A stretch of 64,000 bases of DNA from Cranoglanis bouderius (Eukaryota; Chordata; Actinopteri; Siluriformes; Cranoglanididae): NCBI GenBank assembly GCA_023630585.1, contig CM042548.1:4015527-4079526 (forward strand). Direction: 5' to 3'. Shown in pieces: positions 22,265 through 34,792 of the stretch. Each line of letters starts with the position of its first letter. Position 1 is the stretch's first letter. Under the pieces are notes generated by a model. The model was not told the origin of the DNA and did not search any database. It saw only the letters and a program-made list of their open reading frames with translations. Both the position numbers and the translations under genes were made by a program.

Positions 22265-23960
22265 CTTACTGCCAACAATTATCCAGTAGTTGCTGTATTT
22301 CATACAGCAGTAAAATTACTGTAACACTAACTGCAGATATACTGTAAAACTGAAAACAGCATTTTACTGTAATTTTTTTTACCATCTTGAAGTACAGTAT
22401 TATACCATAATTTTTAATAATACTGTATAGTATTACACAGTTATGACATGTTATTTTAATTTCATTTATAGTGCTACTGCCTAGCCTGTAGAATATGTAC
22501 AAAATTTAAACTGTTGATGGGAAATAAGAAAAAGGACAACTGAAGGTTTAACTGCACAAAATAAGTTTATTGTGTATTTTTAAACAACACATTAGTAATA
22601 ATAATAATGCAATATAATACAACAATAAAAATCTGTTTTAAAACAAGACAAATGTTTAAAATGAATAATTAAAGAACCTGAACCGCACAGAAGAAATGTT
22701 TAAGGTGACATCAAGTTTTGTGACTAGCCTGTGACACCTGCAGAGCTATTTTATAATTACAGTTTTTTTTTAATGCCAGAGCTGTCTGTGTGTTTTAGAT
22801 GTCTTTCATAATAATGCATGAGGCCGGGCAGAGCACAGCTGTAAGAGTCTTACTAAAATTAATAATTAAAATTACTAAACAATTCATGTATCAAAAATTA
22901 TCCTGAACAGATAAAATACAAACTTACAAAACAGCAGAATATAGAAAACAAGACAGGTGAGGAAGAAGGCCAGGTGAGGGGGTGGTGATGGAAGTGGAAA
23001 AAGGGTGACAGCACTTCTGATTATCCTGCAATAAATAAGCATAAATCAATCACTGAGGCAAAACAAACAACTAATCATCAAAAAAATCCAAAAAAAAAAA
23101 CCTCACATTATCAACACCTTTAAATGAGAGGCAAAAGCTTGTGCATAGGGCCCCACAGCGACTGAAAAATTTAACTTTAGAGGGTTAAATAACAAACGAT
23201 TAGTTAATTCTGACCTTAAGAGCCTACATATACTATCTATCTTTATGAAATCACATTTACTAATCAAGTATCTTAAGCTATTAACATGAATGAAATCCTC
23301 TTTTAACTTTACAAACAGACACAGCGACTCGAGGCAAAGGCTCTCTCAAAGTTGCTGAGAGAAGTGAAGAGTCCTTCACAAAATGGCAGTTTGTGGTTGT
23401 TTTTCTCGCTCAGTTTGTATTACTGTATTTAAATGTACAGTAACATTTCCCAAACTACATTGAAATCTACAGTATCATACCGTACACAGCTTATACACTA
23501 ATAAAATGTTGAGAATAAATTAAATACCTTGAATATCAAAGTCGCGGTCAGTTATTCTAAACAAACAATAAAGTTATGCTACTAGAATTCCTGTATGCAT
23601 AAAAACATTAAGATTTATTACTCACCAGATGACGAAGCACATTCCAGGTCGGCAGAGAAGACGACACAATGCACCTACACGACGAGTATTGGACATGACA
23701 AAAAAAGCTCTTTCAAATGTGCTCTCATGCACCTTACTACTGTATTTAAACGTACAGTAACTGATAATTTCCCAGAATGCATTGAAAATCTACAGTAACA
23801 TACTGTAAACGGTGTACACAGTACGGAACTGTTGAGAATACAACAATAATAATGTGAAAACAACAAAATCTACAGTAACAAACTGTACGCATCTTATACA
23901 TCAAGTAACTGTTAAGAAAACAGTATAATACTGTGAAAACAACAGAAATCATTTACAGTG
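22265..23960. repeat. Region rich in TACAGTAA/TTACTGTA units
   Basis: Degenerate units containing TACAGTAA, TTACTGTA and ATTTCCCAGAATGCATTG recur many times (clusters 22265-22480 and 23390-23960) and again at 35210-35420 and 36040-36310. They behave as a palindromic MITE-like family. I see no gene between 20600 and 24727. Confidence 0.55.
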
Positions 23961-24727
23961 TAATTAACTGTATCCCTCCTGTGCAATGGAAAATAATCTA
24001 CAAATAGAATGCATTGCTATATGTAGTAGAGAATGAATAATCATAGTATTAGACTACAGATGCCCTGCACTAAATCTCTATAAATTAAAGATAAAGTAGA
24101 GAATGCCCTGAATTCCCTACCTGATTTTTTTCCTTGTGAATAGTCACTCTGCAACTCACTAGATTGCATGAATACATACACACCTCCTACTTTCTTATCT
24201 CTAATCCAAGTGATACATTATAACGTTAATTGCATGTTGAATAAGATTCAATAAACAGAAATTGTGAAAAAACTTTTTGGAAATGTTTTACTTTTGTATG
24301 TTTCAGTAAATGTGCAGTTATGACTTGTATTATGGCAAAATTATCAAGCTCCAATAGTATAAATTCATCTTTCTTTAAATGTTCCTTAATCAATTTAATG
24401 ACCAAGCAAACACTATGAGGGAGAAAGCTAACAATTTCACTTCTCATTCTGGAAATCCCACAAATTTACAACCACAAGTGATTACTGTAAAATTATTGAA
24501 TTAAAGTATTATGTGTAATAAACATCTAATTTCCCCTTTCAGCATTGAAAATACATAATGAATGTTCTGAAGTTACAAATTCTACTTCAAAGTATATGAA
24601 ACATAGGTAGTAATGAAATAAAAGTTCATAGGTCAAAGGCCAAATCAGAAGCAGTGTGACAAGTTGTCATCAAGCCAAATACATTTTAAATAATTTGAAT
24701 CCTAATACAAACAGATCTCACATTCAG

Positions 24728-24863
24728 GGTGTGTGTTAGCCTGAAAAATAAAAGGCTGTTGCAGAAGTTTGGCAGTGAGGGAATTAAAACTGAGTCATTT
24801 TTATTCAAAGTGAAAGTGAAAGTTGAATGTGTTTTTGCGCAGTCACTCTGAAGAACAGTCGAG
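24728..24863 (+). promoter_or_regulatory. Gene 2 promoter with ISRE-type element and untranslated exon 1
   Basis: GAAAGTGAAAGT at 24812-24823 matches the ISRE core. An initiator-like CAGTCACTCTGAAG at 24840 and a donor GTAGGT at 24864 follow. The block is homologous to 7735-7879 (gene 1) and its middle to 36700-36765 (gene 3). The first exon is non-coding and would splice to 27668. Confidence 0.6.
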
Positions 24864-25392
24864 GTAGGTGCTTACAGTATATATAGAGGTATATAGAGAG
24901 TATATAGAGTTAGGTGCTTACAGTAATATATACATAAAATGTTTATGGTGGAAGCGTGTGTGTGTGTGTGTGTGTGTAAAATGTCAATGAATTAGCTAAT
25001 CTGCACATGACGTCTTGAAAGTTTGGGCTACTGTACTACTACTGTTATATATTACCAGTTTACACATATATTACTATGTTAAACAGTTAAACTAAGAGGA
25101 AAACCCTCACATATCAGCAATTTTGAACCATTTAACATGAGCAGAAAAAACATTTTTTCTTCATGGAAGTGACACGACGATTACTACAGTCACTTTCCTT
25201 TCACTGGAACCGAGCTCTGTACAGAAACTAAACTCAGATAACTACCTAATATTCTTCAGTGTTCTTAAAAGAGACGCATTTACTCTTTTGTTGTCGCAAT
25301 TCATTCCTGTTCTCCTTAAAATACATCTGTGGGGAGCGGAAAAGGAAAAGGTTAATTTAGCTTTTGTATGTGTTTGACCTTTATATTTATGG

Positions 25393-25735
25393 CAGAAATG
25401 AAGCCAAAGTGTCTCTGAAGCCCTCTAGTGGCTGGCTGCGGTACAATTTTTAACCCAAAGGACCCAAACGTCCATTTTATGTTACATCTCCAGAAATTAT
25501 TTTCGGGAATAGTATCCCTACGAAATGTTTCCCCACAATAAATGCATTTTACAGGAGTTATTCAATGATAAATAAAGGGGCGTGGTTGAAGAGGTGATTG
25601 ACAGTTTTGGACACGACAGTTAAACCTCATGAATGCACACACACTTTCCAGCACACAGCTAAAGCTCTTAACGGCTCTGTAGCAATTTTTGCTGTGAACT
25701 TTTGTGACCTGCCCTCAGCGGGGAGTTCATAACAT
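25393..25735. repeat. Direct repeat unit 1 (partner 26214-26590)
   Basis: Starts GAAGCCAAAGTGTCTCTG, includes CCCTCTAGTGGCTGGCTG and ends near CCTCAGCGG. The second copy at 26214-26590 keeps the order with about three quarters of bases alike. It is probably an old non-autonomous mobile element present twice in gene 2's first intron. Confidence 0.6.
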
Positions 25736-25845
25736 ATTACTAATTTCAAGTATGGAAGAAAAAAAAAGTGGCAAATATTTAAATTTTAAGTCACTGAATT
25801 CTTAATATTGAAAATTAAAAACTATTGAATTGAAAACCACACATC

Positions 25846-25910
<65 letters not shown>

Positions 25911-25965
25911 TTATAATTAACTTTTTAATTTTATTAATTGAATTTAAATTCACATTTTGTTCTAT

Positions 25966-26012
<47 letters not shown>

Positions 26013-26013
26013 T
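25846..26013. repeat. (TATC)n and (TTTA)n microsatellites
   Basis: Two tetranucleotide arrays, 25846-25912 and 25966-26013, separated by AT-rich sequence. Confidence 0.95.
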
Positions 26014-26213
26014 AATTAAATACCAAAAAAAAAAAAAAGATAGTTTTCCTCCTGGGAGTGCACATCTATATATCCCTGTATCAGCAGAACTCTGCAGAAA
26101 TCTGTCTTTAACTTATATTAGGTCGTTAGTGGGACTGTGGGTGAATGTGCAAACTGTAACTGAGCACACCCAATGACTGAATATATGGGTGAACATTGTA
26201 AGAGAGGTTCAAA

Positions 26214-26590
26214 AGTGAAGCCAAAATGTCTGTAAGGCCATCTAGTGACTGGCTGCAGTCCAGGCTGTAACCCCGCCCATTTCTGTGTTAGAGAATGTTA
26301 CATCTTCACAAATTATTTTCAGGAATAGTGTTCTGTATGTACAAGTTCTGTAAGTACAAGACCTTGACATCTTCCCCAATATATTTCTTTATGATAAATG
26401 CGTTTTATAGGAGTTATTTGGTTAAAAATTAAAAGACATGGTTGATAACAGATTTGCACGTGATAGTCGAGCCTCATGGACATGAGCGTAATTTCCACTT
26501 TCACAGACCTGAAGCTCTGGACAGTTCTGTTGCAAAGCCATGTCCAGTTCTGCTCTTAACTGGTCTAACAGACCCTCAGCAGAGAATTCT
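26214..26590. repeat. Direct repeat unit 2 (partner 25393-25735)
   Basis: See 25393-25735. It begins AAGTGAAGCCAAAATGTCTG and ends near CAGACCCTCAGCAGAGAATTC. The open frame inside it is incidental. Confidence 0.6.
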
Positions 26591-27672
26591 TTGCAGTTTC
26601 TCTGGTATATTGCTCATTTTGATGGCTAAGCTAGCTCACTGTACTGATATTACAACTAGCAAACCAACTTTAGTGAACAATGTGATGGCATAAACCAAGG
26701 CAGCTTACACTAGCTAATAACTTACTATTGACTAAATGACATTAGCAAACACTTGAAGTAGCTTGGTAAGGTTAGCCACTCATTCCTTTTGAAACAAACC
26801 CCACTGATGGAAAACACAAAAGGTTGTGTTTACCAGTATTTCAGTTGGTACCTTACATTTGCTATGTATACTTATATTATGATAGCAAATGGTAGCTCAG
26901 TCAGTCATGACTCAGAACTCTAAAACCTTTTCCTGACAATGGTAAAATCAATATACTTGCAAAAATGATATGACTTCAATTTAGCATTTTATGTATTAAT
27001 TAATAACACTGCATTTGCCACTTAGCCGACGCGCCATCCTACGTTGCACTTCATGTAATATCAGTGCACATTCCTGACACTCTCTGAACACCACAGTGTC
27101 CATATCTAATATGAGTGAGAGGCGGATCCAATGTCTGTCCATGGTCTCTACTGTGGCTTCAGTTTTTTAAAAGATGGCGTTCAAAAAGGCTTTGAAACTG
27201 CACAGCGGGAATAAATGTGGCCATGTTGTCCTCTCATATGGCCATTGGGTCTAGTCAGACAGTTTCTTTACATTGTAAGCTGCAATTAACTGTAACTTGT
27301 TATTTTATCTCACAGAAAGGTAGGACAAACATATTAAATTACAAAAGAACATTTTATAAAAGATACAAAAAAGAAGTGCCAGTGCCTGTGTACTCAGACT
27401 ATCAGGATGACCAAATGTACATCTCTAAGGTCACTGAGAGTATGAAAGCTGTGTGATCAAGTCTATCTGAGAGTATTTGACTCAACTTTGTAGAAAGATG
27501 ATTTAGACTAGTAGACTAAGTTAAACCAGCAAAACTCTGACCAGGCAGTTACTAAGGATGAATGAATGAACAGTATAAATGCATCCTGCAGCACTGCACA
27601 TTTTTTGGGATGTTTATTACTCTTTTGTTTATATTTCATTATCAATATATTTGTTTCTTGCAACCAGATAAC

Positions 27673-27790
27673 ATGGCTGACAAACCTGATGAGCAGCATA
27701 ACCAGTCACAGATGGATCAGTCCGAGTTAAAGAATACTGCAACAGAAGACATACAGCCCAGTACGAGTTCCGAAAACACAACAAAACAAA
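27673..27790 (+). CDS. Gene 2 start exon
   Basis: The exon begins at 27668 after TTGCAACCAG; ATG follows five bases in (context AACATGG). It encodes MADKPDEQHNQSQMDQSELK and a Thr/Ser/Gln-rich tail. Gene 3's start exon also begins MADK, so both derive from one ancestor, whereas gene 1 starts MEGS. A longer splice form ending at 27848 would shift the frame and stop early. Confidence 0.65.
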
Positions 27791-30700
27791 GTGAGATTAA
27801 TGTGATTGAAGAAAACCCACAAGAAAAAAAGATGTCTATAAAAAGATGGTATAAATTCAAAACAAAAGATTCTTTATACTTCACACGGATCTTATGTAAT
27901 TTGCAGACAATATCAGTATAAAAACCTACTTTAATAACTCAGACATCATGATCCATGCCCGTTGATGTTTCAGAAATTATGACCAAAAACATTGTTTTGT
28001 TTTGCTTTCCCTACAGGCACAAATAGGCTACAGCATATGCTTTCAGTTAATACATGTTATATTATTTAAACTGGAAATGATAATAGAGATTACTTCTCTT
28101 TATTCACAGGAAAGATAGCACATGTATTTTCAGGGAACAAGTACTTCATTCTTCTAACTGGAATAACATTGAAGTCTCATGAACACTTCATAGTTCAGCT
28201 CAACAATAAAATTTCCTTGCTGCAGAAGGTGAATGAAGTGGATGAGTGTGATTTCATTTTGGTTTTCTGCCCCGTTACTTCACGAGCTGGAACAGACATT
28301 GAAGCAGCAATGAAAAAGCTTCATGACACTTCAGGTAGTCAACAATCTTTTTTTAAAATAATTTGTTGTTTAAACTCATAATTTTATTATATATAATATG
28401 CAAATGTATATATGTATGTTTTCCAAAGCCACAAAACCTGCAGTTCTGGTGGTGCTCCATCACACATTTGATCCAGAGCTTACTGTACCAGACAGCAGCA
28501 GAGCTGTAAACAGAGAGAATACGATCACAGTCGACTGTCTGTTCCATGAAGATCAGGGATTACTGTCATGCAAGAGAAATTATGATGCAATTAAACACAT
28601 TGAAATGCAGGTAAAATCAAAGGTATTTATTTTAATTAATCATATGAATTCATGAATTCCCATGAATAAGGGGTACTGTTTAGTCTTTTAAAAAAGACAC
28701 ACAGTAGTAAGAATTGTCAAGTCCAACAGTGTTAAAAGCTATGGTGTTTCACCAGAAAAATCTGCTCAAGTAGAGAGAAAAGTAAGAAAAAATTCAAGAA
28801 ACGATAGCTGTCTGTTACAGAGCTCAGCACGTGGTGTGGGCAGAGGCACGGTGTAGGACCTGTTTGTCCCTGAAAGGATGATATATCGTTAAGGGAACCA
28901 AGTGCATGAGGAAGTGCATGCTAGCCACCAAACAGCTCAACCAAAACTGAGCACCTTAGCCATGGTGTGAAACAAGTAGTTTTGGAACGCCGCTCCGTAG
29001 CACGAACCACCAAGCTGATTACGGAAGCAGTGTGTGTGAGGGTAGTGGTGCTTGTGACACGATGAGGGGTCAAAAGTGTGGGAGATTCAGAATATTAGGC
29101 TCAACACAAAGAGTACCACTGTGAGGCAGGAAATGACAACTCAAAATGGCCTTTTTGTGGCCGAACTATAAGGCACCAAATGATAACGGAACAAATCATT
29201 CTTAATTAAAGGACACAAATCTTTATTTTGAAATCAGGTTTTCTCTTTCTAGCCTCCTCTTCAGTCTTATGTTCTTTCTTTTCCTTCATCTACTCTATCT
29301 GCAATTCTTTCCCTTAATGTTTTCTTTCCTTCCTTCCTTCCTTCCTTAGGCTGATTACTCGCATGAGGGCGTTGCACAACAACAGGTGCAGGGTCTGTCA
29401 TAAAAGCCCATGGAGGTGGCCACAGATTTGCCTGAGAGGGCACTCGTAGCATTAAAGTTGTGTGTAAGACAAGATATGTATTTCTGAATTTTTATATATT
29501 AATCCTTACTAGTAATTAATAACTATACTGTTCAAAACTGCAGAGTTATTGGAACTATATAATAAACATTACATACAACTATGTTTAAATTAATACTGCC
29601 ACTATTCAAAAATAATAATAATTATTATAACATAGAATATTTTTAAGAATGCAAACAATCTTTGAAAAGTATTCTTTCCCTCTCCATGCTGTATTTATTG
29701 TTTAGTTAAATTAACAAGCTTAATTAATAAGAATTTAATATCGAAATTGCACACATCAGTATTCAGAGCTCAGACCTAACTGTTAAACTACTATATAAAC
29801 TATTGCAGTATTCAGGCATGTAGGAGGAGTTTTAGTAAAAATGAAGAGTTTTTTTTTTTGAGGTTATGCGTAATTGTGATATTGAACTTAAGGGCAGTTT
29901 TTCAGGGAGGGGTAGGTTCGGTCAGCTTATCCAGCTTTACCATGGGCACATGGAATGAAAAATGGAAGTGAATTGGAAGTGTATTAATTTCAAATAGCTA
30001 ATTAAAAAATAAACTCCGTTATGTCTCACACATATACATTATGATTTCATGACATCAATTTAGTATTTCACCACTTCAGGTTGTGCACGCAGTTAACAGC
30101 CCATGCTCGATATAAAAAATATAAATGCAAAATAATACAATGTAGTAGATCGACTATGGTGGACTCCATATTTTAAAAATTGAAGTCATTAAAGTGGTGT
30201 GATTTACAGTGAAGTGATATTTACACGTAGAACTATTCATGAAGTAATACACTGACAACATATTAGCATTTATATATAATCAAAATAGTCTTTTTTTAAA
30301 TCTTCATTTTTATTTGTCTATTGATGGCAGGAAAAAAAAAAACTAAACTAAAAAAACTAAAACAAAGGACTAGACCAAGGTAAGACAAGACATGGCAAGG
30401 CAAGGAAAGTTCAACATCAACAAAAAAGCTACTCACAGTGCAAACGCAACAACATAACAGTAACCATACAACAACCTAATGCTCAGAAACTAAGGAGGGA
30501 AAATATAGAACTTAAATAGGGTGACTAATTAGGGGAACACAAAACAGGTGTGCACAAACACAGAAAATGAGGCAGACAATAATGGAAGCGATTCAAAAAT
30601 GTGCATGTGGGTATTGTCCATGGTGGATGTGACATTTAGCTGAAACTAAACAGATACTGAATGAATTTTTCTATTCATATATCCATGTTTGCTCGTTTTC

Positions 30701-31120
30701 ATGATGGGTGTATATAATTTACACAATTCTTTGTTTTATTTCATTAGATACAAAAACCATCCTTGGACTTGGGAGGTAAAATATATAAAACATAAAATAG
30801 TTGTTTCAAAAAGTAAAGTTATTATTATAAATGGAAAACAGTATGTAGATTTGATTGTATTTATTTAGGATGTTTCAGTAGAAAAAATAGGAGCGAACGA
30901 AGATCTTCCACACAGGTGAGTAGGGAAACACATGAGTTACAATAACAAAACATGGCCACATTTTATTGATTTGTTACTTTCACTTTCTTTCTGACTTTGT
31001 GTATGGAGTTATTTTAGGACAGTACACCAGAATTCATGTACACCAGAATTCACTGTTAGATTTTAGTTATTTTTTATTTCTAAGTATAAAAATTATACTT
31101 ATAACAATTTACAATAACAA

Positions 31121-31189
<69 letters not shown>

Positions 31190-32041
31190 AATATGATTTT
31201 GTAGTCAATGCCTCAAAACTGAGTTAGAAGCACATGAATTTCCCAATAGTAATTTTCCGCCAATAACTTTTCTTTAAAATAATCATAGTACACTGATATT
31301 TATACACTGAAGTTTGTGTAGTGTTATGCAATCTTACTCCATTTAAATATATTTATTTCTAACTCCTACAAGACATTGTGTATTATTACAGAACATTCAT
31401 TAAAAAAAAAAAACACTATATCAACAGGCATCTGCCACATCCAGAAGCCATACCAATCAGAAGATACCTGAATTTACACAGGCTGTTGGTAAGTGTAAGA
31501 ACTTTGATGTTAAACAACAGTAACAATAAAATTAAGCAACATACAACAAGAGCTTATCCAAAGTACAGGGCATATTTGTCCTCTCATCTTTTAAAATGAT
31601 AAAATACATGATTCATTCTATTTATGAGTATGTTTCCAAACATGTTAAACTGCATGCTTTTTCACCTACAGATAATGTATGTGGGGAGATTAAACAACTG
31701 GAAGACTTTAAAAATGAAATAGATCAAATGGAAGCAAAATTACTTATGAATAAAGGTAAGTGTGTGGTTTGACTATTTATTTGAAAGTATTTTTATTGGT
31801 AATAAATATGGAGGATTTTTTATTCCTGTAGTATATACATATAAGAAAACTGGTATAATTGTATTTTTCTAATGTGTGCCATGTGAAAACATAACTATAA
31901 TGAGGACAATTAAGTAGCCAGGCCAAATCCTTAAACTTTATAAATCACCTATTCATAAACAAGCTATACTTGTCTTTGGTAACATACCCACCTATCACTG
32001 GTGAATATATTCCATGTTCACTTGATAGGAATGAAAAAATG

Positions 32042-32140
<99 letters not shown>

Positions 32141-33213
32141 TTATGTACATTTTATTCTATCTTATTCTACTTCTATTTGCGTCAAAATTCATAGCTTCAC
32201 AAAAAAACGAAAATTACATTTAGTGCTTTGTTTTAGAGTTAATTATTGCAACAGAACTGAGGTTGGTGCTGCTAGGGAGGACGGGATCTGATATGACCGC
32301 AGCAAAAAACATTATCCAGGGAAGAGAGGAGTGGAACCTGGCTGCTACATCTACAACTACAGCCACCCAGCAGAATGAGAGCACACAGGTGGTGGCTGGG
32401 AGGAAGGTGATTGTGGTGGACACTCTTGACTGGTTGTCTCCTGAATTCTCCCTAGAGGAACTGAGACAGACTGTGGGACCACAAGCCTTCCTCCTGGTCA
32501 TACCTGTAAAGTATTCAGATGACAAAGTGCACAGTGAAGATAAAACACAAGTGACACTCTTGAAGATGGAGGAGATTTTTGGAGAGAGATGTTGGAGAAA
32601 CACCATGATCCTTTTCACTGTGTCTGATGAACTTCAGAACAGGAAGATTGAGGAGTTTATCCCATCAGGAGACCTGGAGCTCCAGAGACTTGTAGAGAAA
32701 TGTGGGAACAGGTTTCACTGTCTCAACATTAAGAAGAGTGGAGATGGTTCTCAGGTCTCAGAGCTGCTGGAGAAAATAGAGAAGATGGTAGAAGGAAATA
32801 GAGATGGAGCTGAGATTTATAAGATTATTAGAGATATGGAGAAGGAAAGATGTATTAAAGATGCCTGGATTAGAGAAGTGCAGAAAATCCTAGAAAAATG
32901 TGAGCAGTTTATTAAGGGCTATGAAAATGACCTAAAATACTTAGAGACAGGTGACAGTTATGTGGTAAAAAAAAAACTTGTTTGCCAGATGAAAAAGAAA
33001 TATGAGTTAATAAGAGATATTGGGGGGCATATAATAAAAATGTATGACAGAGTTGCAGGGCTGGAAGAAAACAGACAGTTTATTAAGGTCATTTTGCCAG
33101 AAAACCAGCAAACTATATGGCTTTCACTGCCAGATGAGCAGACCAAAAATCCTGAAAAGCACGAAGAGCTAGCCCAACGTGTAGAATGGTTCTTAACGAT
33201 GGGGGGAAAGTAG
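27673..33213 (+). CDS. Gene 2: module plus AIG1/GIMAP-like pseudo-GTPase (spliced)
   Basis: Eight coding exons with compatible phases give 1,722 nt (573 aa): 27673-27790, 28110-28334, 28429-28610, 30748-30775, 30869-30915, 31428-31488, 31672-31755 and 32237-33213. Residues 1-39 form a polar linker (MADKPDEQHNQSQMDQ...), about 40-175 the alpha/beta module, 176-220 basic and Ser-rich linkers, 221-248 a charged probable coiled coil (EIKQLEDFKNEIDQMEAKLL), and 249-573 an AIG1/GIMAP-like domain with a helical C-terminus. GIMAPs are lymphocyte and immune GTPases that assemble on membranes. This one has lost the catalytic-type lysine (see the terminal exon). The 27790 donor (CAAA then GTGAGA) is chosen over GTATAA at 27849 because only it keeps the frame. 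The ISRE-type promoter upstream implies interferon control. Confidence 0.75.
28110..28610 (+). CDS. Gene 2 module exon pair
   Basis: Exons 28110-28334 (225 nt, phase 1-1) and 28429-28610 (182 nt, phase 1-0). They encode KIAHVFSGNKYFILLTGITL, VDECDFILVFCPVTSRAG, ATKPAVLVVLHHTFDPELTV and NTITVDCLFHEDQGLLSC. The second exon is 9 nt shorter than in gene 1. All signature residues of module A are kept except C to L in PECVV, so this is an apparently functional copy. Confidence 0.8.
28620..30740. other. Large gene 2 intron with repeat blocks
   Basis: No exon is supported. 28780-29460 is slightly GC-richer and differs in composition from its flanks, suggesting an inserted element, but I cannot find its ends. 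A (CCTT)n tract lies at 29325-29348. 30285-30645 resembles a decayed LTR on the minus strand without a target duplication. Confidence 0.4.
30748..31755 (+). CDS. Gene 2 linker and coiled-coil exons
   Basis: Exons 30748-30775 (phase 0-1, IQKPSLDLGG), 30869-30915 (phase 1-0, CFSRKNRSERRSSTQ), 31428-31488 (phase 0-1, ASATSRSHTNQKIPEFTQAV) and 31672-31755 (phase 1-1, NVCGEIKQLEDFKNEIDQME then AKLLMNK). An upstream alternative acceptor at 31391 would introduce an immediate TAA, so 31427 is the usable one. The last exon has heptad-like spacing of I, L, F, I, M and L, consistent with a coiled coil before the GTPase domain. A (TTA)n tract at 31117-31189 and a 95-base (TA)n tract at 32043-32138 sit in the introns. 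Confidence 0.6.
32043..32138. repeat. (TA)n microsatellite in last intron of gene 2
   Basis: About 95 bases of uninterrupted TA, ending 98 bases before the acceptor of the GIMAP-like exon. Its length is likely to be polymorphic and may be collapsed in assembly. Confidence 0.97.
32237..33213 (+). CDS. Gene 2 terminal exon: AIG1/GIMAP-like domain
   Basis: A 977-nt phase-1 exon. TELRLVLLGRTGSDMT (about residues 254-269) is the strand and P-loop. The classical GxxxxGK[ST] reads GRTGSDMT, with methionine in place of lysine. VIVVDTLDWL (306-315) stands for the G3 DxxG and lacks the glycine. ILFTVSDEL (373-381) keeps the G4 aspartate. VEKCGNRFHCLN (401-412) is the conserved box of the GIMAP family. 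The remaining 150 residues are charged and helical, as in GIMAP C-termini. Known family members bind GTP through these motifs, so impaired nucleotide binding is inferred. The exon itself is uninterrupted, unlike its counterparts after genes 1 and 3. Confidence 0.85.
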
Positions 33214-33239
33214 CATTCTAAAAAAAAAAGTAGGAACTG

Positions 33240-33735
33240 ATTTGTGAAGATGAAGGTGATTTATGTTGTCATTTTGAAAGTCTTCACAATTTTACATTGA
33301 GGAACATTATTCTGAAATTGTTCCACAATTTGTAGACGCAGTTTTTCGCAGATTGGTGAACCTCTGCCCATCTTTACTTCTGAGAGACTCTGCCTCTCTA
33401 AGATACTCTTTTTATACCCAATCATGTTACTGACCTGTTGCCAATTAACCTAATTAGTTGCAAAATGTTCCTCCAGCTGTTTCTTTTTAGTAACACTTAC
33501 TTTTCCAGCCTTTTGTTGCCCCGTCCCAACTTTTTTGAGAAGTGTTGCAGCCATGAAATTCAAAATTACCTTATTTTTTTCTTAAAATGATACATTTCCT
33601 CAGTTTAAACATGTGATATGTTTTCTGTGTTCTATTGTGAATAACATATGGGTTTATGAGATTTGCAAATCATTGCATATTGTTTTTATTTACATTTTAC
33701 ACAGCATCCCAACTTTTTTGGAATTGGGGTTGTAT
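33240..33735. mobile_element. Non-autonomous DNA transposon fragment downstream of gene 2
   Basis: Ends with AACTTTTTTGGAATTGGGGT, a very common fish DNA-transposon terminus, after about 490 bases of non-coding body. The left end is unclear. It probably replaces much of the gene 2 3' region. Confidence 0.55.
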
Positions 33736-33739
33736 ATAA

Positions 33740-33914
33740 ATGGTTTAATTTTTCTCCTTTTCTTCCATGTTTTGGAGGTAACTAGACATTAAAATGCACT
33801 TGTTCTTTAACTGGTTTAGATAAATACATACTAAACGATCATAAAAACATAGTTCAGTTCAAGAAAGTTGCTTAATTTATATTGATCTCTGTGTTGATTT
33901 ATGTGTTCTTGTGC

Positions 33915-33959
<45 letters not shown>

Positions 33960-34611
33960 TCCCTAATCTACTCTTGTGTTAGCTTCCCTTTTTATTGGTT
34001 TAATTCTCTCTTCTCTCAATCTGGGATAGTGTCCCAGATTGACACTATCCCATGCAGGAGCAAAGTACTCTCACTTAACGTGACTCTACATGTTTACATG
34101 TTAACTTGAATGCCAGCCAGTGGAAATTTTTTATACATGGACATTACCTTACATTTGTCTTAAACAAATTCCAATCAGAATCCTTTATGAAAATGTATTC
34201 AAAATATCCCTGCTGAAAAAACAATAGAAACCATCACAGAAATTCTAATGGTTTCCATTTCAAATACCACTACAAACCATCAGCTAACCATTAAAATCAT
34301 TAACATTACTGGTCCTTAATGGTATCCACTAGACATAACATGCCACCAATAGAAGGTAACAAAATACCAGTAGAGACCCAAAGGGACCGTTACGGTTTCC
34401 ATTAAAACAAATACAATTCCAATTATAACCATTAAAACCATTACAAATTCTATGAGAGTTTATATTGTATTTCACAGGGATTCTCTTGCATCATGCCCAG
34501 TTGTGATTTTGGAAACAACTGTAAAATACTATAAACTGATAAATCTACAAGTTGGAAAGTTTGAGTTGGAATAGTTTGCAAGATCGCACGTATAAACACA
34601 ACAAGCCTGTA
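33740..34611. other. Intergenic sequence with a hairpin
   Basis: No gene seen. A (TG)n tract occupies 33918-33958. A perfect 11-bp inverted repeat, GGGATAGTGTC (34023-34033) and GACACTATCCC (34041-34051), with a 7-base loop stands out. 34250-34450 is AT-rich with repeated CCATTA/TAATGG strings. Confidence 0.5.
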
Positions 34612-34792
34612 TTAGATGAGTTTTCCTCAGGGAGTTTTTCCTTGCCACCGTCGCCGCTGGCTTGCTCATTGGGGATAAATTCATAAATTTAAAATCTATG
34701 TCCTGAATTTATATACTTCTGTAAAGCTGCTTTGGGACAATGTCCATTGTTAAAAGCGCTATACAAATAAACTGAACTTGAACTTGAACTGT
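34612..34792 (+). mobile_element. Non-LTR retrotransposon 3' tail
   Basis: CTCAGGGAGTTTTTCCTTGC, GTAAAGCTGCTTTGGGACAA and AAAGCGCTATACAAATAAA followed by a short TTGAAC repeat form a familiar 5'-truncated fish LINE tail. Confidence 0.65.

Noticed and set aside
27673..27921. Single-exon gene of 27562-27921
   Set aside because: The frame continues past a good donor into intron sequence. Splicing at 27790 joins the module exon in phase, which explains the data better.
31117..31189. Leucine-rich tail frame 30966-31190
   Set aside because: It is encoded by the (TTA)n microsatellite.
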